64,000 bases of DNA, taken from assembly GCA_016927905.1 (NCBI GenBank), contig JAFGLW010000007.1, positions 1-64,000 on the forward strand. Reading direction: 5' to 3'. Origin of the DNA: a candidate division CSSED10-310 bacterium (GTDB taxonomy: Bacteria; CSSED10-310; JAFGJC01). Below the pieces are notes generated by a model. The model searched no databases, was not told the DNA's origin, and saw nothing but the letters and a program-made list of their open reading frames with translations. The stretch's first letter is position 1. Every line of letters starts with the position of its first letter. The translations under genes were made by a program, and so were the position numbers. Shown piece after piece: positions 1 through 6,812 of the stretch.

Positions 1-90
1 ATGCCGCGACCGCCGCCCATGCCGCGACCGCCGCCCATGCCGCGACCGCCGCCCATGCCGCGACCCATACCCATGCCGCGGCCGCCACCC
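1..90. repeat. 18-bp tandem repeat encoding MGGGRG units
   Basis: The unit atgccgcgaccgccgccc occurs three times exactly (1-18, 19-36, 37-54), followed by diverged copies to about 90. It is in frame and on the minus strand encodes Met-Gly-Gly-Gly-Arg-Gly repeats in the tail of the NifX-like protein. The array continues off the left edge, so the copy number is unknown and may be prone to slippage or to assembly collapse. Confidence 0.9.
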
Positions 91-551
91 ATTCCCTGTC
101 CCATGCCCATATTTCCTTCCATGCCGGAATCCATTTGTTTTTTGAACGGCTGATCGCTGCTTTCCGCAACAGGCGCACCGGCAGCCGCTCCCATTCCGAA
201 ATGACTTGCGACATTAGGCCCTTGAATAGATTGTAATGCCGACGATTTGAACCGTTCCACCGCTTCACGAACCGTTCCACTCACACCCACGATCACCTGG
301 ATGCCTGCGGCGCTCAATGTCTGGTAGGCATTGGGACCACAGTTGCCCGTCAATACGGCTTCGACATCGCGCTCCGACATAAACTGCGCGGACTGGATGC
401 CGGCACCGCCGCCAAGTGCCAGATTGGGATTTTCAATGACATCCATGCCGAGAGTTTCAGTATCCACAACCAGAAAGTACGGACAGCGGCCGAACCTCGG
501 GTCCATCGGGTCATCAAGCGTCTTTCCTTTGGAGGTTAATGCGATCTTCAT
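1..551 (-). CDS. NifX/ORP-family iron-molybdenum cofactor-type protein with Gly-Met-Arg repeat tail (partial)
   Basis: Partial gene running off the left edge; 183 residues are visible. The ATG at 551 follows an AGAAAGGAA ribosome site. Residues 1-115 read as a dinitrogenase FeMo-cofactor biosynthesis (NifX/NafY/orange protein) domain: MKIALTSKGK start, RFGRCPYF at 19-26 and TGNCGPNAY at 68-76. Members bind or carry Mo/Fe-S type clusters. After a linker (120-147) comes a tail of repeated MGGGRG units, still open at position 1, so the C-terminus is missing. It lies 47 bases downstream of the double MinD ATPase gene on the same strand, so it is probably the last visible gene of the sigma-54 operon. 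The domain call is firm; the function of the repeat tail is unknown. Confidence 0.8.
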   Translation of the reverse strand, partial: MKIALTSKGKTLDDPMDPRFGRCPYFLVVDTETLGMDVIENPNLALGGGAGIQSAQFMSERDVEAVLTGNCGPNAYQTLSAAGIQVIVGVSGTVREAVERFKSSALQSIQGPNVASHFGMGAAAGAPVAESSDQPFKKQMDSGMEGNMGMGQGMGGGRGMGMGRGMGGGRGMGGGRGMGGGRG

Positions 552-598
552 GGGATTTCGTTCCTTTCTGTTTCGTTTCAGGGTTCCGGATTCGCTGT

Positions 599-2425
599 TT
601 ACGAGAGCAACGCTTCTATGTTGTCCCAGACTGTTCGGATGGCTTGTTCGGCGTCGCTTTTTCCATATTCGATCACCGTCTTACCCATCATCAGGGCGTC
701 GTTCACAACACGGTCGAACGGGATTCTGCCGATCACGCGGGAGTCGTGCATCTGTGCAATTTCTTCGATGCGCCGTGCCTGTTGCGCGTTCAAGTCGGCC
801 TTGTTGATTATGACAACTCCGGGCACGCCAAAATGTGCCGCCAGTTTCATCACTCGTTCCATATCATGCACACCCGATACGGTCGGCTCGGTGACAATCA
901 CGACCAGATCCGTTCCCGAAACGGATGCGATAACCGGGCATCCTGTCCCCGGAGGGCCGTCACCCAGAATTTTTTCCTGTTTCAACTCATCAGCCAGCCG
1001 GGCGGCGCGGTTTCGGACCTGGGCGACGAGTTTCCCGGAGTTTTCCTCCGCGATGCCCAGCCGGGCATGCACCATGGGGCCGTACTGTGTCCCGGATACG
1101 AACCAGCGGCCGGTCACATTTTTCCCGCTATCGATGGCTCCGACGGAACACACCAGCGGACACAATCCGCACCCTTCGCAAATCAAAGGTTCGATGCGAT
1201 AGGAAGGCGGCGAGGTCGAACTGTTTTCCCGAATGGCATTGAAATGGCATGCTTCTGCACATTCTCCGCAACCGATGCATTTTGCAGGATCGATACGGGC
1301 CTTTATCCCCCCGATAAAATCGTGCCTCTCCCTCACGCTCGGCGCCAGAAGGAGATGCAGATCTGCAGCATCCACATCATTGTCGACCAGAACCTTGTTC
1401 CTCGCCAGGCAGGCCAGGGAGGCCAAGACTGTAGTCTTTCCCGTCCCGCCCTTACCGCTGATTACGGTGATTTCCTTATAATTCTGCGCGGGGCCGACCG
1501 TGAAAGGATCCGGTTCTCCTTCTGCCAGTTCGAAAACATCCATAGCTGGTTCCGGCGGTGCAGCCGCCACCAGATTATCGTAGATATTCAGTAAATTCCC
1601 GCGCAATTCCGGGAACGATTCAATCAGGATTTTCCCCTCCGAATAAGCTTCCGCATATTCACGCCTGAACGGAATCCTGCCCGTGATCGGCAGGCCGACC
1701 GCCTCTGCATAGTCGGCAATGATCCTGTCTTCTCCATCCGAGCGATTCACGATGATGCCGGTGGGCACATTCAATTTCAACGACAATCCGACGGCAAGCT
1801 TCAAATCATTCAATCCGAAGGGTGTCGGTTCGGTCACGAGCAGACAGATATCAGCTCCATCCACGGCTTCGACGACCGGGCAGGCTGTTCCCGGTGAGGC
1901 ATCGATGATATTGATTGCCTCCGGGTCCAGATACCGTTTCACTCCCCTCACCACATTCGGCGCAAGCGCTTCCCCGATATTGAGAAGACCGAAGGCAAAA
2001 AACAGGGATTTGGGTTCGGGAGTATTCCGGATTGTGCCGATCACCGTCTCTCGCTCCGCCAGGGCCCCCTCGGGACACACATACGTGCAGACCCCGCAGG
2101 AATGACACAGTTCCGGGAAAATCAGAACCTTGCCCTTGATTACCGCCATCGCCTTGTAGTTGCATTTTTCGGCACAGATGCCGCATGCAGTGCATTTCGT
2201 TGAATCCCAGACCGGTTTGAGAACGGTGACGGGGTGTTCATCCGTGAAATCCGGACGTACGAACAGGTGATCATTCGGCTCTTCCACATCACAGTCAAGA
2301 AGGCGGATTTGTTTGCGTTGACTTTCCGGAAGCTGCTTTTCCCGATCGGCAAGAGCAAAGGCCAGATTGACGGCGAAGGTCGTTTTCCCGGTGCCTCCTT
2401 TTCCACTGGCAATGGTGATGATCAT
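599..2425 (-). CDS. Fusion of two MinD-family ATPases, each carrying a 2x[4Fe-4S] ferredoxin insert
   Basis: A 608-residue tandem duplication. Each half has a deviant Walker A motif (GKGGTGKTT at 8-16 and 324-332), a switch Asp region (DCDVEEP at 44-50, DNDVDAAD at 348-355), then two CxxCxxCxxxC clusters inserted in the fold (78-88 and 107-117; 383-393 and 416-426), and a later DASPGT/DGPPGT motif. Single-copy relatives are usually two adjacent genes found beside NifX-like genes in anaerobes, for example the orange-protein locus of Desulfovibrio. Such ATPases are thought to insert or carry metal clusters or act in cell-division-linked complexes. Here the pair is one polypeptide joined by an acidic/proline linker (about 288-317). 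The role with the flanking NifX-like proteins is inferred. Confidence 0.88.
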   Translation of the reverse strand: MIITIASGKGGTGKTTFAVNLAFALADREKQLPESQRKQIRLLDCDVEEPNDHLFVRPDFTDEHPVTVLKPVWDSTKCTACGICAEKCNYKAMAVIKGKVLIFPELCHSCGVCTYVCPEGALAERETVIGTIRNTPEPKSLFFAFGLLNIGEALAPNVVRGVKRYLDPEAINIIDASPGTACPVVEAVDGADICLLVTEPTPFGLNDLKLAVGLSLKLNVPTGIIVNRSDGEDRIIADYAEAVGLPITGRIPFRREYAEAYSEGKILIESFPELRGNLLNIYDNLVAAAPPEPAMDVFELAEGEPDPFTVGPAQNYKEITVISGKGGTGKTTVLASLACLARNKVLVDNDVDAADLHLLLAPSVRERHDFIGGIKARIDPAKCIGCGECAEACHFNAIRENSSTSPPSYRIEPLICEGCGLCPLVCSVGAIDSGKNVTGRWFVSGTQYGPMVHARLGIAEENSGKLVAQVRNRAARLADELKQEKILGDGPPGTGCPVIASVSGTDLVVIVTEPTVSGVHDMERVMKLAAHFGVPGVVIINKADLNAQQARRIEEIAQMHDSRVIGRIPFDRVVNDALMMGKTVIEYGKSDAEQAIRTVWDNIEALLS

Positions 2426-2450
2426 TTGGGTATGTTCCTTTGATCCGCTA

Positions 2451-2732
2451 TCAGGATCGCTTCGGACTGTGATCGCAGGGGGTATTCAATCCGCAGCATG
2501 GATGATCGCGGTCGCATCTTGCGCCCAGCCCCTTCCCCTGCGGCGTTGTCGACCTGCCGTGATCTGTCGCATAGAATCCCGATCCCTTGAAAATAATACC
2601 GCTGCCGGTGCCGATCAATCGCCGGACCCGGCCGCCGCACAGGGGGCAGTCCCGGAGAGGAACATCCGACATTTTCTGGAATTTCTCGAAAACATGGCCA
2701 CACTGACTGCATTCGTATTCATATGTTGGCAT
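2451..2732 (-). CDS. FmdB-type zinc-ribbon protein
   Basis: A 93-residue protein with the classic FmdB start MPTYEYECSQCGHVFE and a second knuckle CPLCGG near 36-41, giving a CxxC...CxxC zinc ribbon. The ATG at 2732 has a GAGGTGA ribosome site. The C-terminus carries a further Cys-rich stretch (CDRDHPCCG...PCDH), which may bind another metal. FmdB proteins are small putative regulators or metal handlers of unknown biochemical role. It sits inside the NifX/MinD operon, 25 bases upstream of the ATPase. Confidence 0.8.
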   Translation of the reverse strand: MPTYEYECSQCGHVFEKFQKMSDVPLRDCPLCGGRVRRLIGTGSGIIFKGSGFYATDHGRSTTPQGKGLGARCDRDHPCCGLNTPCDHSPKRS

Positions 2733-2834
2733 TCTTCACCTCGATCATGGTCAACAGAAGTTCAGCAAACTCCACTACGGAATCCGAACGGCATGTCCGG
2801 AAAAGAACCGGTTCGCGATCAGATCGGACTTTTG

Positions 2835-3233
2835 TTATTTCTTCTTCTTGGCGGCCTCCTCAAGTTCAGCAATTCGCTTTTTGATGCCCTCTAGCGCGTC
2901 CTCGAAATACTCGGCCTGCCCCTTCAGGGTATCAGCCTCCTGTTCGGGCGTCGGCCACGCAGTGTAAGGCACTGAATAGGGTGAAACCGAAGCGCCATAA
3001 GGATATACGGGTCCGGCATAAGCCGATCCCCAATAACCACCCCATCCGCGTCCGCCTCGGAACCCCCATCCAAGACCCCGTCCGAACCCACGTCCTCTTC
3101 CCCATCCAAAGCCGAAGCCACGGCCGTAAACCGGGTTCATATATCCCGGCATGGAGTACCCCGCGCAGTATCCCGCTGCTCTTCCGGTCATTGGACCCAT
3201 TCCGGCAGGTCCCGTCCTGTCGCCACCTGGCAT
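2835..3233 (-). CDS. DUF5320-family Gly/aromatic-rich protein
   Basis: A 132-residue protein starting MPGGDRTGPAGMGPMTGR, the hallmark N-terminus of DUF5320 proteins. A long Gly/Phe/Trp/Arg-rich middle (about 30-80) follows, then a C-terminal coiled coil (about 95-132, ending in a lysine run). These proteins accompany NifX-like genes and MinD-ferredoxin ATPases in anaerobes; their biochemical role is unknown. It lies 73 bases downstream of the first NifX-like gene on the same strand, which supports co-transcription from the sigma-54 promoter. Confidence 0.8.
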   Translation of the reverse strand: MPGGDRTGPAGMGPMTGRAAGYCAGYSMPGYMNPVYGRGFGFGWGRGRGFGRGLGWGFRGGRGWGGYWGSAYAGPVYPYGASVSPYSVPYTAWPTPEQEADTLKGQAEYFEDALEGIKKRIAELEEAAKKKK

Positions 3234-3306
3234 TTTAAAACTCCTTTCTAATTTTGTTAATCTTCAATCAATCCCCGTTTCTTCATATCGAAACCAAGAA
3301 CTCCAT

Positions 3307-3681
3307 TCAACACCGATTGCGCCCGCGCCGCGCTCTGAACCGCCGCCGCCCGGAACGAGCCGGGAAGAGCGCGTCCTGAAACGGCCGACCCAGCTTGAAG
3401 TTCGACAACACATGTGAAACGTCACCAAAAACATTTGAAATCACCCTTACCCCGGCCACCGATACCGCTAGCTCCAGAAACCAGGATATGGCCCCGCAAA
3501 TAAGCACATCAACTCCGGAATCAGCCAGAAAAGCAGCCCGGACCTGCGGTTCCTCGCTGGTAAAGATCAGATTCTCCCGGGACCGCTCTTCCTCGCCATC
3601 AATCTCCACGATCAGCACATTGTCGGCCACGTCAAAAACCGGGCTGATCCGACCCTGCCAGTGCGGTATCGCGACCTTCAC
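3307..3681 (-). CDS. NifX/orange-protein-family protein
   Basis: A 124-residue NifX/NafY-type single-domain protein: MKVAIPHWQGRISPVFD start and GVDVLICGAIS near 57-67. The C-terminal 25 residues are Arg-rich (ARSGRRRFRARRGRNRC), unusual for the family. The start codon is GTG at 3681; the nearby ATG two bases upstream runs straight into TGA. It is the first gene after the sigma-54 promoter at 3694-3710. Family members bind FeMo-co precursors or, in orange protein, a Mo-Cu-S cluster; which cofactor is bound here cannot be read from sequence. Confidence 0.82.
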   Translation of the reverse strand: MKVAIPHWQGRISPVFDVADNVLIVEIDGEEERSRENLIFTSEEPQVRAAFLADSGVDVLICGAISWFLELAVSVAGVRVISNVFGDVSHVLSNFKLGRPFQDALFPARSGRRRFRARRGRNRC

Positions 3682-3693
3682 ATTTATCTTCTA

Positions 3694-3710
3694 AAGCAAC
3701 TTTCGTGCCA
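3694..3710 (-). promoter_or_regulatory. Consensus sigma-54 (-24/-12) promoter
   Basis: On the minus strand the site reads TGGCACG-AAAG-TTGCTT, matching the -24/-12 consensus (TGGCACG-N4-TTGCW) at every specified base, with the required 10-base gap between GG and GC. It points at the NifX-like gene starting at 3681, and the divergent neighbour is a sigma-54 activator. Transcription should begin near 3684, leaving only about 3 bases before the GTG codon. That would make the mRNA almost leaderless, or would mean the true translation start lies elsewhere. Confidence 0.85.
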
Positions 3711-3775
3711 GAGAAACGATTTCTTCGGAGAAGCAAGGATACCCGGGTGATCGCGCCATATCCATTGACAACCCA

Positions 3776-3804
3776 TTGACCTTAATCATGCAAAATGATA
3801 GATT
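3776..3804 (+). promoter_or_regulatory. Candidate sigma-70 promoter for the sigma-54 activator
   Basis: TTGACC (3776-3781), a 17-base spacer and TAGATT (3799-3804) lie upstream of the activator gene at 3871. The inverted repeat ATCAT-GCAAA-ATGAT (3785-3799) lies within this promoter and could be an activator or repressor site. Confidence 0.4.
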
Positions 3805-3828
3805 AAACTTCGTCAAAAGTGGAAGTTT
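3805..3828. promoter_or_regulatory. Inverted repeat AAACTTC-N10-GAAGTTT, candidate activator binding site
   Basis: Perfect 7-base arms at 3805-3811 and 3822-3828, just downstream of the predicted activator promoter and about 95-118 bases upstream of the sigma-54 -24 element. That is a normal distance for an enhancer-like site of a Fis-type activator, and it could also mediate autoregulation. No binding evidence exists. Confidence 0.35.
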
Positions 3829-3870
3829 GCACGAATAGGACGGTTTCCAAGACGGGAAGGGGCAGATGAA

Positions 3871-5232
3871 ATGATATCGGAAGGCGGGTATGAGCGAGAA
3901 GTCACCATTCTCGATTCGATCAACGAAATCGTATTCACCGTTGATCTGGACTGGAAAATCACGGCTTTCAATCGTGCCGCCGAATGTATCACGGGGATAC
4001 CGAGGGAGCGAGCCATCGGCAGGCCTTGCTGCGAGGTGTTTCGTGCGAGCATCTGTGAGAAGGATTGTGCCCTGCGGCGCACCCTGAGCAGTGGAAAACC
4101 TGTTCTGGATGCGACAACCTATATTATCAACCAGGATGGTGAGCGCATTCCCGTCCGGATCGCAACGGCTTTGCTGAAGGATAGAGACGGAAACGTCGTG
4201 GGGGGTGTCGAAACCTTCCGGGATCTTACCCAGGTCGAACAGCTTCAGAAGGAACTCCAGACCCGCTACTCCTTTGAGGATATAGTCGGCAGGAGTCCTG
4301 TCATGATGCGGTTATTCAAGATCCTTCCACAGATCGCTGCCGGCAGCAGCACGGTTCTGATCGAAGGACCGAGTGGAACGGGCAAAGAGCTCTTCGCTCG
4401 TGCGATCCACAATCTATCACCGCGCAAATCGAATCCTTTTGTTGCCGTCAATTGTGCAGCTCTGCCCGACACGCTGCTGGAAAGCGAGCTTTTCGGATAC
4501 AGGGCCGGAGCATTCACCGATGCCAGACATGACAAGCCGGGTCGATTTGCTCTGGCGAACGGGGGTACGATTTTTCTGGACGAGGTCGAGGATATTTCAC
4601 CGGCCATGCAGGTGCGGTTGCTGAGAGTTCTCCAGGAGCGCTTGATCGAACCGCTTGGCAGCGTGAAACCGGTTCATGTGGATGTGCGTGTGGTTGCATC
4701 GACGAATAAAAATCTTCTCGAATTGGTGGATTCCGGAATGTTCCGCAACGACCTGTATTATCGAATCCGGGTGGTCCACCTTGTCCTGCCGAGCCTGGCT
4801 CAACGGCGCGAAGACATTCCGTTGCTGGTGAATCATCTGATCGCAAAATTCAACCGCCTGCAGGATAAAAACATCACGGGTGTTTCCAATCAAGTCATGG
4901 TCCGTCTGATGGATTACGGCTATCCGGGCAATGTCCGCGAGCTGGAAAACATCATTGAGCAGGCATTTGTTCTGTGTGGCAGCGGTATGATCGAATTGAG
5001 CCATCTGCCACCCGAATTTAGACCGACGGCCGGGCACGGTATTCGATATGATCAACCGATGAGCCTGAAGGAGATCGAGAAACTTATCATCTCTGAAACA
5101 CTTGAAAACCGGGGGGGAAACCGGAAACTTGCAGCCGAGGATCTGGGCATCAACGTCAGCACGCTCTACCGGAAAATCAGAACCCTCGGAATCGAAGTAC
5201 CCGACCGCGACGGTCGAGGACGGCGTGGATAA
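3871..5232 (+). CDS. PAS-AAA+-Fis sigma-54-dependent transcriptional activator
   Basis: 453 residues. An N-terminal PAS domain (about 10-120) carries a cluster of cysteines (C39, C53, C54, C62, C66) that could sense redox or bind a metal. The AAA+ domain follows with Walker A GPSGTGKE (166-173), sigma-54 contact loop GAFTDA (213-218; canonical GAFTGA) and Walker B IFLDEVED (234-241). A Fis-type helix-turn-helix ends the protein (about 410-445). The GGAAGGGG ribosome site precedes the ATG at 3871; an ATG just upstream is followed by a stop. It is divergent from the NifX/MinD operon and its consensus sigma-54 promoter, so it very probably activates that operon, as DVU2106 does at the Desulfovibrio orange-protein locus. 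Confidence 0.92.
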   Translation: MISEGGYEREVTILDSINEIVFTVDLDWKITAFNRAAECITGIPRERAIGRPCCEVFRASICEKDCALRRTLSSGKPVLDATTYIINQDGERIPVRIATALLKDRDGNVVGGVETFRDLTQVEQLQKELQTRYSFEDIVGRSPVMMRLFKILPQIAAGSSTVLIEGPSGTGKELFARAIHNLSPRKSNPFVAVNCAALPDTLLESELFGYRAGAFTDARHDKPGRFALANGGTIFLDEVEDISPAMQVRLLRVLQERLIEPLGSVKPVHVDVRVVASTNKNLLELVDSGMFRNDLYYRIRVVHLVLPSLAQRREDIPLLVNHLIAKFNRLQDKNITGVSNQVMVRLMDYGYPGNVRELENIIEQAFVLCGSGMIELSHLPPEFRPTAGHGIRYDQPMSLKEIEKLIISETLENRGGNRKLAAEDLGINVSTLYRKIRTLGIEVPDRDGRGRRG

Positions 5233-5363
5233 CAATCCTATTTGCAGTAATTGCATGGACAGAATTTCGGGTGCAGATTCCTGGAATCCAGTTATGGGGA
5301 AACGACCCTTTCGCGGTTGAATACGCCTGCCGCGGGTAAGTGAAACGCCGCGTCCCCACCCAT

Positions 5364-6749
5364 TCAGTCATCCACATACCCAAGAGCCTGAAGGCTTTTC
5401 ACGAGCTCCGGATCCATGGTTTCCATCTCGATCGACAGAGTCGGCAATTGCTTGTTCAGCTGCCGCCCGGCCCATTCATCCAGTATCCGCTTCAATGAAA
5501 GCGTTTTTTCAGGATTTTGTGAAATTACGTTTTCCAGCTCCTGCGGGTCCGTCTCCAAATTGAGCAGTCTCGACCGATCATGCTCATCCATCAGAAGCTT
5601 CCAGTGTCCTTCCCGGACGGCCCTCTGGATCCGTCGGGTGTTCGTTTCGAAGACCAATTGACGGTTCGGCAGACTATTTCCGGCAGGGTCGAACAGCCTG
5701 ATCCCGACCGGGCCGTCGGGAACGGGAATGCTCGACAATCCGCATATCGTGGGAAAGATATCGATGATCTGGGCCGGACCGGGTAGAAGATGTCCTTCGG
5801 GAACGGACGGTCCGGTCAAAACCATGGGAATATCGATCTCCTCCCGGTACAGATAATTTCGATGCCCCATCCGGCCGTGCTCCAGGAAACTTTCCCCGTG
5901 ATCGGACGTGACCGCGACATTCATGTTTTTCGTCAGGCCTTTCTGTTCCAGCGCGCAGATCACCTCCCCCAGGCAATGATCCGCATACCGGACCTCGGCA
6001 AGATACCGGTCCCGGTACTGGTCCAGATATTTCAAATCCTTCAGATAAAGATAGATCCGGTCCTTCAGCCGGCTCTTGGTGATTTCGGTTTCACCTGCAG
6101 CCTGCGACGCCCGGTCCAGAACATTTCGCCAGGGGTGGGGTGCCATATACGGCCCGTGAGGATCATAATAATGCACATACAAAAAAAACGGCGTCGTGTT
6201 CAGATTCTTCTGGATATACCGGACAACGCTCCGGTTCACTTTTATGGCCGGTGAGGGATCCGGTACGACTTCATAGTGGTCGAAGCCCTGGCCGAATCCC
6301 CGGTTGGCAGTCAAGATACTGTTGCCGACGAAGCCGGCGGTATGGTATCCATGCGCCGACAGGTGTTCGGCAAGAGTGAGAGCCTCCTCGGAGAACCGCC
6401 ATCTGAAGAACCAGGATTTGTCGGAAGGCGGTTTGTCGGAGGGTTGCCTGGCCCGCATGGCCGACGGATGCAGGCCTGTGAACAGACTGGCTACCGCCGG
6501 AGTCGTCCAGCAGCAGGTGGATACCGCGTCGACCGCGAGCGTTCCTTTTTGGCTGATCCGGTCGAGCCAGGGAGTGGTCGGACGGTCATTGCCATAACAT
6601 CCCGCCGCATCCATTCTCTGAGTGTCAATCACGATGATGAGCAGGGAAGGTTTATCGCTGGTCGCCGGGGTTGCCGGGCAGACCGCCGTGATAAGAAAAA
6701 GCGGCATCAAATTGGTGATGATATGGAAGATCCGCCGGTTGTTTTTCAT
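5364..6749 (-). CDS. Exported sulfatase-fold (alkaline phosphatase superfamily) hydrolase
   Basis: 461 residues: a signal peptide (residues 1-30), then the metal-binding start LLIIVIDTQRMDAAGCYG and a later SDHGESFLEHG metal motif. Sulfatases that need formylglycine carry CxPSR at the nucleophile; here the aligned segment is TTPAVASLFTG, with Thr in place of Cys/Ser and no Arg. It is therefore probably not a classical formylglycine sulfatase, and may be a phosphodi- or phosphomonoesterase or a transferase using Thr. No sulfatase-maturase is nearby. It stands alone between the sigma-54 activator and the citrate-lyase operon. Confidence 0.78.
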   Translation of the reverse strand: MKNNRRIFHIITNLMPLFLITAVCPATPATSDKPSLLIIVIDTQRMDAAGCYGNDRPTTPWLDRISQKGTLAVDAVSTCCWTTPAVASLFTGLHPSAMRARQPSDKPPSDKSWFFRWRFSEEALTLAEHLSAHGYHTAGFVGNSILTANRGFGQGFDHYEVVPDPSPAIKVNRSVVRYIQKNLNTTPFFLYVHYYDPHGPYMAPHPWRNVLDRASQAAGETEITKSRLKDRIYLYLKDLKYLDQYRDRYLAEVRYADHCLGEVICALEQKGLTKNMNVAVTSDHGESFLEHGRMGHRNYLYREEIDIPMVLTGPSVPEGHLLPGPAQIIDIFPTICGLSSIPVPDGPVGIRLFDPAGNSLPNRQLVFETNTRRIQRAVREGHWKLLMDEHDRSRLLNLETDPQELENVISQNPEKTLSLKRILDEWAGRQLNKQLPTLSIEMETMDPELVKSLQALGYVDD

Positions 6750-6812
6750 GGTGCCATTTGATCGATGCCGGATCGATTTGTCAAATCAAACGGGATGACA
6801 ACACTCCCCGAA

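Noticed and set aside
3819..3830. GTGGAAGTTTGC as a plus-strand sigma-54 promoter for the activator
   Set aside because: The gap between GG and GC is 6 bases, not the required 10.
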